In this document: in pieces, positions 12,726-19,466 of the stretch | How the letters are laid out: each line of letters starts with the position of its first letter | How positions within the stretch are numbered: position 1 is the first letter of the stretch | Source of the DNA: a virus | Strand: one strand, 5' to 3' | Length of the DNA stretch: 22,870 nt | Virus record (IMG/VR): IMGVR_UViG_3300036719_004074 | Span: 1-22,870 of that record | Program-made: the position numbers and the translations under genes | Notes under the pieces: model-generated | The model's input: the letters and a program-made list of their open reading frames with translations, nothing else | Database searches by the model: none | What the model was told of the DNA's origin: nothing

Positions 12726-14050
12726 AACTCAAGACGGTCTCGCTTAAGGCGTTAAAACCTGCCCCGTGGAACCCCCGCGAAAGCCTCCAACCAGGAGAGC
12801 ACGAATACGAGGCGATCAAAGCCAGCCTAAACGAATTCGGGCTCGTCCAGCCGCTCGTTTTCAACCGCAAGTCTGGATTTCTGGTCGGAGGCCACCAGCG
12901 CCGCCAAGTGATGCTCGACCAAGGGATCACCGAGTGTCAGGTCGTGGAGGTGGACCTCGACGAAGCCGCCGAGCGCAAGCTGAACATCCAACTCAACGGA
13001 ACCGGCCGATGGGACGAGGATAAATTGGCGAGCCTGCTCGCCGAAATGAAGGGCCAGAGCATCGACCTCGGAAGCCTCGGTTTCTCCAAGACCGAGATCG
13101 CCGACCTCCTGACCAAAGCCAAGCCCAAGCCCAAGCAAGACCCCGACGCGCCTGCGCCACCGACCACCGTGGCGGTGACGAAACCCGGCGACATTTACGA
13201 ACTCTGGACCGAAGGCAGCGCCACCCGGCACCGGGTGATGTGCGGGGACTCCTGCGACCCGGAGCAGATGCATCGGCTGATGGACGGACAGAAGGCGCGG
13301 CTGGTCTTTATTGATCCGCCGTATGGCGTCAGCTACGAGAGCGCAGAGACCTCCAGACCCGGCACACGCCCACGTTACCAAGGCGCAATCGCCAACGACA
13401 ACCTCCGCGCTGGCAACCTCGTCCAGTTCCTCGCCCGAGCGTTCGAGCGCCTGCACGAGTCCACCATCGACCGCGCCGCCCTCTACTGCTTCTTCGCCTC
13501 CTGCAACCACATCGAATTCGAGACCGCGCTGATCGAGACTGGATGGCGAGTGAAGCAGGAACTGATCTGGGCCAAACAGATGGTCCTGAGCCGATCAGAC
13601 TACCATTGGGCGCACGAACCACTCCTGAGCTGCGCCAAAGCCGGCCAGAACAGCGAATGGCTCGGCGACCGCACCGAGACCACCCTACTGGACGAGGACG
13701 CGCCCGACATCGAGAAGATGAGCAAAGACGAGATGCGCGACCTTCTGCGCCAGATCCAGCAGAACAGCACCTACTGGCAGGAAAGCCGCGACAGCGCGCC
13801 AAGCCTCATACACCCCACCCAGAAGCCCACCAGCCTCTCCCGCCGCGCCCTCCGCAACAGCAGCCTGCCGGGCGAGATCGTCATCGACTCGTTCCTCGGC
13901 AGCGGATCAACCCTTGTGGGAGCGGAACTCGAAGGCCGCGTCTGCTTCGGTTCCGAGCTAGATCCCTGCTACGTGGACGCCGCGGTCGCCCGCTTCGGCA
14001 AGACCTTCGAGCACGCCCACACCAGCCTCAACGGGAAACAGTATGAGTGA
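12722..14050 (+). CDS. ParB-like domain / DNA methyltransferase fusion
   Basis: This is a 442-residue protein. Residues 1-110 are a ParB/Srx-type N-terminal domain: LKPAPWNPRE (11-20), GLVQPLVFN, and GGHQRRQ (56-62) in place of GExRxxA. After a Lys/Pro linker (~132-150), the methyltransferase has the catalytic motif DPPY (198-201) and then the SAM-binding motif FLGSGST (about 391-397). This DPPY-before-FxGxG order is that of beta-class N4-cytosine or N6-adenine enzymes. No restriction enzyme partner is visible, so self-protection or regulation is likelier than a restriction system. Such fusions are common in phages near terminases. Confidence 0.9.
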   Translation: MKLKTVSLKALKPAPWNPRESLQPGEHEYEAIKASLNEFGLVQPLVFNRKSGFLVGGHQRRQVMLDQGITECQVVEVDLDEAAERKLNIQLNGTGRWDEDKLASLLAEMKGQSIDLGSLGFSKTEIADLLTKAKPKPKQDPDAPAPPTTVAVTKPGDIYELWTEGSATRHRVMCGDSCDPEQMHRLMDGQKARLVFIDPPYGVSYESAETSRPGTRPRYQGAIANDNLRAGNLVQFLARAFERLHESTIDRAALYCFFASCNHIEFETALIETGWRVKQELIWAKQMVLSRSDYHWAHEPLLSCAKAGQNSEWLGDRTETTLLDEDAPDIEKMSKDEMRDLLRQIQQNSTYWQESRDSAPSLIHPTQKPTSLSRRALRNSSLPGEIVIDSFLGSGSTLVGAELEGRVCFGSELDPCYVDAAVARFGKTFEHAHTSLNGKQYE

Positions 14051-14057
14051 CCCCACT

Positions 14058-14086
14058 TTGACAACCGCCCAACCCACACCAGAGTA
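14058..14086 (+). promoter_or_regulatory. candidate promoter P6 before the small terminase (class B)
   Basis: TTGACA at 14058-14063 lies exactly 28 nt before the ATG at 14092. The -10 position (AGAGTA after 17 nt) is poor. The TTGACAACC...ACCCAC spacer resembles that of the promoter at 16498. Confidence 0.4.
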
Positions 14087-14091
14087 GAACC

Positions 14092-14841
14092 ATGCCGAAA
14101 CACACCACACCCGGCGCCGGAAACCCGACCGCCAAACAGATCAACGACATTGTGGCCGCAAGCCAAGGCGGCAACCCGCTCCCGCTGATATGCAAGGCGA
14201 CCAAGCTTAAACTCGAAACCGTCGAGGACTGGCTCCAGCGAGGACGCGAGGCCAAACCCGGCACCGATCTGCACACATTCGCCGCCGACTACGACGCAGC
14301 CGCGGCCCTTGCCGAGATCAGCCTCCGCAAATCCCTAAACGACCACGCCAAGACCAGCCCAGAGGCCGCATTTAAGCTCCTCGAACTTCAAGCCAAGGAC
14401 CGGGAAGCACCACCAGAAGCCAGCCGCCCGCTGGCAAACCCACTCCACGAAGCCCTCTGCCAACTCATGGCCACCCACGGCATGAAAGCCGGGCCAGCAT
14501 GGCGGAAACTCACCGGATGCAACCCGAAAAGCGCCAAAGCCAACGCCTCGCGCGCGCTAACCAATGCTACCCTGAAGTCCAGACTGGTCGCCCTGCAGAC
14601 CGCCAAGCACCAGAGTAATGTGCTAACGAAAGAGGACCGGCTGCGCGTCAGTTACGAAGTCGTTAACAGCGCGACCGCCACGCACGCCGACCGTCTCAGG
14701 GCAGCAAGGCAGGACGCCGAGCTAAAGGGCGAACTGATCGGCAAGACCGAACTGACCGGGCAGGACGGAGCGCCGCTGCCGAGCATCATCCCGGCGATCA
14801 TCATCCAAGCACCGCGGGCATCAGGCCGGAGAGCGGGATAA
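14092..14841 (+). CDS. probable terminase small subunit
   Basis: This is a 249-residue protein immediately upstream of the large terminase. The N-terminal helix-turn-helix-like region (PLICKATKLKLETVEDWLQR, about residues 30-50) precedes a helical stretch containing ALAEISLRKSL. The C-terminal half (AWRKLTGCNPKSAKANASRA, then a long helical segment to LKGELIGKTEL) resembles the Nu1/Terminase_2-type pattern in which gene-end helices carry oligomerisation. Small terminases recognise the packaging start site and load the large subunit. Identification rests on position and the HTH more than on a signature motif. Confidence 0.75.
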   Translation: MPKHTTPGAGNPTAKQINDIVAASQGGNPLPLICKATKLKLETVEDWLQRGREAKPGTDLHTFAADYDAAAALAEISLRKSLNDHAKTSPEAAFKLLELQAKDREAPPEASRPLANPLHEALCQLMATHGMKAGPAWRKLTGCNPKSAKANASRALTNATLKSRLVALQTAKHQSNVLTKEDRLRVSYEVVNSATATHADRLRAARQDAELKGELIGKTELTGQDGAPLPSIIPAIIIQAPRASGRRAG

Positions 14842-14860
14842 TCCACCAGCGCGCAGATCA

Positions 14861-16450
14861 ATGATCAGCCCAGCGCCAGAGTTCGGGACGCCAGGCAAAG
14901 GCGTGGCCGAGTTCCTCGACAGCCCGGCCTTCATTCGCGTCATGCTGGGAGGCCGAGGTTCGGGGAAAACGTACGGGCTCGCGCAGGACGCCTGCGAGCA
15001 CATCTGGCTGAACGCCGGCGCGAAAGTGATCGTGGCCCGCGAGACCGAGGCCAGCCAAGCGGACTCATCCATCGACACCTTCCTGACCTACTTCGAGAAC
15101 ATGGGACCGGGATGGGAGCCGGCCAGCACCGGGCTCTTTCAGACATGGAGCAACGGACGCAAAATCCGCGTGCCGAGCAAGCTCGCCCTCGAACGGCTCG
15201 CAGCCGTGCGGGACAGCCTGAAGAACCGAGCGGACATCGCCCACTGGATCGCCACCGAGGGCGACCGCCTGTGCGGCTACATCCACTTCCGCGGACTCCC
15301 AAAGGCCGAGAAGGGCAAGTTCCGCGGCATGGAGTGCAGCTACCTCGCGCTGGTTGAGGCCGACCAGATCGCCCGCTGGCAGTTCGACCTGAGCCTCGCG
15401 TGCCTGCGGTGGAAAGGCACCGACCCGGCGACATGCGACGAGAAAGGATTCATCAAAGACCGCTGCGTGGTGCTCGACACCAACCCGCCAGGGCCAGAGC
15501 ACTGGATCGCCAAGCTGGAGGCCGAGGAGACAGCCAAGCCCGAGAGCGAGCGCATCATCCGCTTCTGGCACCTCACCACCTACGAGAACGAGCACAACCT
15601 CCCCGAGAACTACATCCGCGACACCATCATCCTGCCCTACAGCGGCAACCCGGCGATGCTGGAGCGGATGCTTTACGGCCGATACGCCGACGCTTACGAC
15701 GGGAGCCCGGTTTATTACAACTTCAGCATCCCGATCCACGAAGGCAACGAGCTACCGTGGCCCGCCGGCGCCTACCTGATGCGCGGCCACGACGTCGGGA
15801 CCAACGCCGCCACCGTCTGGAGCGCCTATTGGGTGGAGAACGGCACCGAATACTGGCACGACCTCTTCGAGTTTTACCTCGAAGGCAGCGACACCGACCG
15901 GCACGTCAACGAGGTACTGAAGCTCACCGAGAGCGAGTTTCCCTTCTGGAATGACCGCGGCATCTGTGCCGGCATAGAGGACTTCATCGACCCAGCGGCA
16001 GCGAACAGCAGCTACACCAAGCAGATCGTCGTGGACGGCAAGAGCGTGAAGGAGAGCGCGCTGAACATCTTCCGCACCTACGGCATCTACCCGCGCTTCC
16101 AGACCCAGAGCCGCGGACTCATGGAGACTTTCGGCATCGTCAACCGCCTGATGGCGAAGCGCGACAGCCAAGGACGCCCCGTGTACCGCCTGGACGCCAA
16201 AGGATGCCCCAGACTCGCACGCGGCCTACACGGAGGCTACCGCTGGCCCCCAGCAGACGAGCGCGGAGGCAACGAGAACGTGCCGCTGAAGGGCGAGAAG
16301 TGCGAAAACCTCGACCACGTCCAGGACGCCGCCCGCTACGCCAAGATCAACGCCCTACGGCTCCTCAAGCTGGAGATCGAGAAAAAGGCACCACCGACCC
16401 CCTGGAACATGAGCAAGCCGAAGCCGGCGAACATGAAGCGCCGCATCTGA
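14861..16450 (+). CDS. terL: terminase large subunit
   Basis: This 529-residue packaging motor and nuclease has an N-terminal ATPase with Walker A GGRGSGKT (residues 30-37) and a Walker B-like LALVEADQI (163-170). Its C-terminal RNase H-like nuclease has acidic residues in RGHDVGTN (Asp311), GIEDFIDP (around 371-378) and a late DHVQDAARY (around 485-493). It translocates DNA into the prohead through the portal and cuts concatemers. The ATG at 14861 was chosen because it leaves the ATPase intact; no Shine-Dalgarno precedes it. The genus-level headful or cos type cannot be told from the sequence alone. Confidence 0.95.
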   Translation: MISPAPEFGTPGKGVAEFLDSPAFIRVMLGGRGSGKTYGLAQDACEHIWLNAGAKVIVARETEASQADSSIDTFLTYFENMGPGWEPASTGLFQTWSNGRKIRVPSKLALERLAAVRDSLKNRADIAHWIATEGDRLCGYIHFRGLPKAEKGKFRGMECSYLALVEADQIARWQFDLSLACLRWKGTDPATCDEKGFIKDRCVVLDTNPPGPEHWIAKLEAEETAKPESERIIRFWHLTTYENEHNLPENYIRDTIILPYSGNPAMLERMLYGRYADAYDGSPVYYNFSIPIHEGNELPWPAGAYLMRGHDVGTNAATVWSAYWVENGTEYWHDLFEFYLEGSDTDRHVNEVLKLTESEFPFWNDRGICAGIEDFIDPAAANSSYTKQIVVDGKSVKESALNIFRTYGIYPRFQTQSRGLMETFGIVNRLMAKRDSQGRPVYRLDAKGCPRLARGLHGGYRWPPADERGGNENVPLKGEKCENLDHVQDAARYAKINALRLLKLEIEKKAPPTPWNMSKPKPANMKRRI

Positions 16451-16497
16451 TCTGGAAAGAAAACGGACAGGCAATACAGAGAAGCCGCGTCAATTAT

Positions 16498-16526
16498 TTG
16501 ACAACCCAGCCGACCCACGCCATTAT
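16498..16526 (+). promoter_or_regulatory. promoter P5 (class B, leaderless)
   Basis: TTGACA (16498-16503), a 17-nt spacer (ACCCAGCCGACCCACGC) and CATTAT (16521-16526) are followed after 5 nt by the ATG at 16532. The spacer resembles that of the promoter before the small terminase (14058), not the class A promoters. The stretch 16451-16497 upstream shows nothing else. Confidence 0.6.
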
Positions 16527-16531
16527 GCCGC

Positions 16532-17098
16532 ATGAGCCCAGCCGAAATCACCGCAGCCGTCGAGAAGACCAAGCGCCTCGGGCGACTTGACTGGAACGAA
16601 CGACAAATGAGCACCGCCGCCAAAAGCATCGCCAGCAGCCTCAAGGAAATCCACGACCAGAAACTCTGGCAGGACACCTACGTAAGCTTCGAGGCATACT
16701 GCAAGACCAAGTGGGGAATCTCCCGGCAACGGGCATACCAGATGATCGGCGCGGAGAACGTCCGCATGATGCTGGCCGACTCGCCGGACGCCGAGGTCGC
16801 CGCTGTGGCCCCGACGCTCAACGACGGCCAGGCCAACGAACTAGCCGCCATCGAACCGGAGCAGCGCGTCGAGGTGCTCAAAGCTGCGCTCGCCGACCCA
16901 GCAAAGCTGACTGCATCGACCATCAAGCGCGCCAAGGCCCGCGTGATCGACGCCGCCACCGGCAGGCCCGAGCAGCAGGAGTTCAGCTTTACCATCAAGG
17001 CCAGCCCCGAGCACCGCGAGGACGCCGAATGGTTCAGTAAGCTGGCCGAGACCGACCGCGCCAACATCATTGCCGCAGCACGGAGGGCGATGGAATGA
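16532..17098 (+). CDS. helical DNA-binding-like protein
   Basis: This is a 188-residue, all-helical protein. The segment YVSFEAYCKTKWGISRQRAY, then QMIGAENV (about residues 50-77), is the 'f..y....w..s...ay..i..a' pattern seen in plasmid and phage ParB/KorB-like accessory proteins. A C-terminal portion (PEQRVEVLKAALADP, then LTASTIKRAKARVIDA) supports a similar fold. There is no nuclease or CTPase motif. It is directly expressed from promoter P5, 82 nt after terL. It may be a distant relative of the 9742 product. A regulator or partition-type role is inferred. Confidence 0.6.
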   Translation: MSPAEITAAVEKTKRLGRLDWNERQMSTAAKSIASSLKEIHDQKLWQDTYVSFEAYCKTKWGISRQRAYQMIGAENVRMMLADSPDAEVAAVAPTLNDGQANELAAIEPEQRVEVLKAALADPAKLTASTIKRAKARVIDAATGRPEQQEFSFTIKASPEHREDAEWFSKLAETDRANIIAAARRAME

Positions 17099-17400
17099 AA
17101 CGCTACGCTTACGACCGCACATCATGCCAGCTTCTCGAAATGGATGAGTCCGACTTCGCCAACGGCGTGCTGTGCCACCAGAACGGCAAAAAAGCGAGCG
17201 CAGGAACCGCCGTGCGCCGAGACGACACCAGCGCGACACCGGAGGAAGCGATCCTTCGGGCGGCTCGACTTTTCCACAGCCAGATCGAAAACAGCGCAGA
17301 ACTCGCCCGCCAGCACCTTGCGAACGTGAGCCGCTGGAACGAACACCTGAAGCGCATCACCAAGCATCCAAACACGCTGCCCATCACCACCCTGCAATGA
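17095..17400 (+). CDS. protein of unknown function, 101 residues
   Basis: The start overlaps the previous stop (ATGA) and has GGAGG (17082-17086) 8 nt upstream. The N-terminal half has short strands (KRYAYDRTSCQLLEMDESDF), and the C-terminal half is a long helix (ATPEEAILRAARLFHSQIEN, continuing to SRWNEHLKRI). Not recognised. Confidence 0.55.
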   Translation: MKRYAYDRTSCQLLEMDESDFANGVLCHQNGKKASAGTAVRRDDTSATPEEAILRAARLFHSQIENSAELARQHLANVSRWNEHLKRITKHPNTLPITTLQ

Positions 17401-17714
17401 ACCTCCACCGCACCGGCTACCGAATCATCAAGAAGCTCTACAGCCAAACGCGAGCGATCATGGCCGAGCACCACCCCGACCCGAACGCGCTCAAAAAGGC
17501 GCTTGCCGCCGGCCACGACATCGACATCGACCAGGTGCCGGGAGGCGACCCGATGCTCTACATTGTGGCCGACCAGCAGGCCGCGCAGAAGATGGCCGAC
17601 TTCAAGATCCCAAACCCGACGCTCCTCCAGATCATCGGCACCAGCCGCGTGATCGCCCTCACCGAGCAGGACGCCATCGACCGCTTCGAGAAGCTGATGC
17701 AGGCCGAGGAATAG
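17397..17714 (+). CDS. protein of unknown function, 105 residues
   Basis: An N-terminal basic helix (HRTGYRIIKKLYSQTRAIMA) is followed by a HHPDPNALKKALAAGHDID segment and a C-terminal helix (ALTEQDAIDRFEKLMQAEE). The centre has mixed strands (GGDPMLYIVADQQAAQKMA). ATGA coupling to the upstream gene is the main support for the start. No named family is apparent. It is the last gene before promoter P4. Confidence 0.5.
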   Translation: MNLHRTGYRIIKKLYSQTRAIMAEHHPDPNALKKALAAGHDIDIDQVPGGDPMLYIVADQQAAQKMADFKIPNPTLLQIIGTSRVIALTEQDAIDRFEKLMQAEE

Positions 17715-17717
17715 GAG

Positions 17718-17745
17718 TTGACTCGATAAACGCCGCGAGTAGGAT
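17718..17745 (+). promoter_or_regulatory. promoter P4 (class A, leaderless)
   Basis: TTGACT (17718-17723), a 16-nt spacer (CGATAAACGCCGCGAG) and TAGGAT (17740-17745). The ATG at 17751 follows after 5 nt. The spacer carries the ATAAACGCC block of class A, despite lying within the late region. Confidence 0.6.
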
Positions 17746-17750
17746 TCAGC

Positions 17751-18407
17751 ATGAACATGACACCTGAACAAAAAGCCCAATGGCTCGACGCCGCCAAAGC
17801 CATGATCGACGGCGAACCGATTGAGTATCACCACATCACGGGACAGTGGATTGAAACTGACGGAATCAGCACGAAATGGCCCCACCGCCGCAAACCCAAG
17901 GCCGCGCTGTGGACGCTTGCCGACCACATGCGCCGCTTTTTCCCGACATGGGACGGAGCGACAATGCCGTTGCATCGCACGGACTGGACCGAGAACATGC
18001 TGCTGGAGGGGTGGAGGCCGTTGCTGAAAGGGGAAGCCTACAAAAATGGAGATGAATTTAAGCTCGGGTCAGAATGGAGAGTAGAAGCCAACGTAAGCTC
18101 ATATCAGACGACTGAGTGCTGCTACTACCCCACCCGCACCCGACGCCCGCTCCCCACGCCTCCGCGCATGGTGCCGTTGACGCGCGCAGACGTGCCGCTA
18201 GGCGCCGTGTTCCGCGCGCTGTCCGGCAGCGATTTCCTGCCGGTGCAGACCTCAGATCACGGCATTACACTGGCTTTGCATGGCGAGTCCGGATTCCGAG
18301 GGTGGACGCAACTGCAAAGCATGGGCTGGCTCATCCACCGTCCAGGCGACAACGACGCAGACGGCAAGCCGGTGTTTCGCAAGTGTGAAAAGGAGGAAAC
18401 GAAATGA
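17751..18407 (+). CDS. protein of unknown function, 218 residues
   Basis: The centre (NMLLEGWRPLLKGEAYKNGD, around residues 82-101) matches a 'GWRpLL.GE...nGDE' motif seen in assorted phage hypothetical proteins. Aromatic and Trp residues are frequent, with a later Arg/Pro-rich patch (TRTRRPLPTPPRMVPLTRAD). It does not resemble an enzyme by eye. It is the first gene after promoter P4, with the downstream gene coupled by ATGA. Codon use between about 18010 and 18110 is less GC-rich. Confidence 0.55.
   Translation: MNMTPEQKAQWLDAAKAMIDGEPIEYHHITGQWIETDGISTKWPHRRKPKAALWTLADHMRRFFPTWDGATMPLHRTDWTENMLLEGWRPLLKGEAYKNGDEFKLGSEWRVEANVSSYQTTECCYYPTRTRRPLPTPPRMVPLTRADVPLGAVFRALSGSDFLPVQTSDHGITLALHGESGFRGWTQLQSMGWLIHRPGDNDADGKPVFRKCEKEETK
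18391..18396 (+). promoter_or_regulatory. Shine-Dalgarno AGGAGG for the 18404 gene
   Basis: A perfect AGGAGG lies 7 nt before ATG 18404. It is one of few canonical sites here; others precede 7350, 10491 and 17095. All four serve starts that overlap an upstream stop, whereas genes with intergenic leaders lack any SD. Confidence 0.75.
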
Positions 18408-18655
18408 CCGACCGCGCTACGCTGGAGACGGATGCGGCAATTTATTGCGCCAGCCCCAACGAAAGCGTGGTGCATTTTGGCTTTGCCCGCAAACTCGAAA
18501 ACGAACGCGACGCCGCCCTCGCCAAGCTCGCCAAGTGCCGGGAGGCGCTGGGGCAAATAGCCAATGCCGTAGTGATGAAATCACACGACGCCGGGGAGTG
18601 CATCGCCGCCGAACACAGGGACCAAGCCCGCGAAACCTTCGACGCCACCAAGTAG
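18404..18655 (+). CDS. small coiled-coil protein of unknown function, 83 residues
   Basis: The ATG overlaps the upstream stop and has an ideal ribosome binding site. An N-terminal short region (ETDAAIYCASPNESVVHFGF) is followed by a helix rich in Ala/Leu/Arg (ARKLENERDAALAKLAKCRE). The arrangement resembles other small phage accessory proteins with a 'LEreRDAAl.kl..c' helix. The palindrome copy 3 begins 3 nt after its stop. Confidence 0.55.
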   Translation: MTDRATLETDAAIYCASPNESVVHFGFARKLENERDAALAKLAKCREALGQIANAVVMKSHDAGECIAAEHRDQARETFDATK

Positions 18656-18658
18656 CAA

Positions 18659-18670
18659 CCCGGCGCCGGG
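18659..18670. repeat. intercistronic palindrome CCCGGCGCCGGG, copy 3
   Basis: The perfect 12-mer starts 4 bases after the TAG of the 18404 gene, at the boundary between the accessory block and the structural genes. It is followed by AAACTTTCC. Same element as at 2506 and 9081. No other element is obvious in the rest of 18671-18716. Confidence 0.6.
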
Positions 18671-18716
18671 AAACTTTCCTCTTGTGCGGGACTCGTGGGC
18701 ATGGTAACGGGCAAAT

Positions 18717-19100
18717 ATGCCATCACCATTTGCACCGCCCTCCGATCAGCCACCCATCGACGACAGCTTTCCCGGAGGCGACGGCTCCGACCAGGAACTC
18801 GCATCACCAGGCCTGACCCTCACGCCCGACCAACTCGCAGGAGCGGGATTGGTGGACCTGATGGAAGGCGACACCTTCACGGTGACGATCACCGGCACAG
18901 TGACCAGCGCCGACGGCGATCTCACCGCGGAGATCACCGGAGCGACCGGCGGAAAGCTCGGCATGGGAGAGATGGAGAGTCCGATGCCCGAGCCGATGGG
19001 CGAGGAGGAGCCCGAGAACGAGATGATGACACCAGGCGTCAAAGGCCCAAAGGCCGCAGGATTTGGATTCAAGAAACCCTACGACGAAGACGAGGAGTAA
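18717..19100 (+). CDS. acidic low-complexity protein, probably structural-module
   Basis: This is a 127-residue, very acidic protein with a Pro-rich N-terminus (MPSPFAPPSDQPPIDDSF). A strand-rich centre (DTFTVTITGTVTSADGDLTA) is followed by a Met/Glu/Pro segment and an acidic end. It lies just before the portal region. The centre could be a small beta domain. The start has no promoter of the TTGACA type and no Shine-Dalgarno. The position suggests a head-module accessory protein. Confidence 0.55.
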   Translation: MPSPFAPPSDQPPIDDSFPGGDGSDQELASPGLTLTPDQLAGAGLVDLMEGDTFTVTITGTVTSADGDLTAEITGATGGKLGMGEMESPMPEPMGEEEPENEMMTPGVKGPKAAGFGFKKPYDEDEE

Positions 19101-19103
19101 CCC

Positions 19104-19457
19104 ATGATCCCGAGCACCAGCCCCGCAATGCCAATGGGCGTCGCCGCCAACCGCTACGACCAGCCTGCGAACCTCACGCCACCCATGCCAGCCGGCGGAA
19201 TGGCCCCGCCACCGCCCGCGGCACTCGCCGCCGGAGCACCGCCACCCGCCGCGATGCCGATGGGCAGCACCCTCCCGGCGATGCCAGCGCCCAGCGCCCC
19301 GGCAGGCCCACCGTGGAGCGTCGCGCTGCAACCGGACGGCAGCAGCAAATACTTTATCCCGAGCCCCGACGGCGACCCATCGAAGGAGATCGTGCTCGGC
19401 GTGAATCCGCCACCCAAGCTCCCCAAGGCAATGGCGCCCGCCGCACCCAAGGCGTGA
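19104..19457 (+). CDS. Pro/Ala/Met-rich low-complexity protein
   Basis: This 117-residue sequence is dominated by Pro, Ala, Met and Gly (for example MPMGVAANRYDQP and PPPAALAAGAPPPAAMPMG). A short apparently ordered patch (WSVALQPDGSSKYFIPSPDG) and a DPSKEIVLGV segment lie near the end. It is probably intrinsically disordered and may be a linker or structural accessory protein. It starts 4 nt after the previous stop and ends 9 nt before the tRNA gene. Confidence 0.55.
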   Translation: MIPSTSPAMPMGVAANRYDQPANLTPPMPAGGMAPPPPAALAAGAPPPAAMPMGSTLPAMPAPSAPAGPPWSVALQPDGSSKYFIPSPDGDPSKEIVLGVNPPPKLPKAMAPAAPKA

Positions 19458-19466
19458 ACACTCAAC

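Noticed and set aside
14043-14087. 14-codon ORF between the methyltransferase and the small terminase
   Set aside because: It has a start overlapping the methyltransferase end, but it crosses the candidate promoter at 14058 and its sequence is unremarkable.
14110-14120. Another copy of the CCCGGCGCCGG palindrome in the small terminase gene, and a shorter one near 3547
   Set aside because: Both are imperfect (11 and 10 of 12 bases) and lie inside coding sequence, explained by Pro/Gly/Arg codons in a GC-rich gene.
18683-18716. TTGTGC about 29 nt before the 18717 start as another leaderless promoter
   Set aside because: The spacing fits, but the -35 matches only half the consensus and the -10 (GGTAAC-like) is poor. 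It is not strong enough to list.
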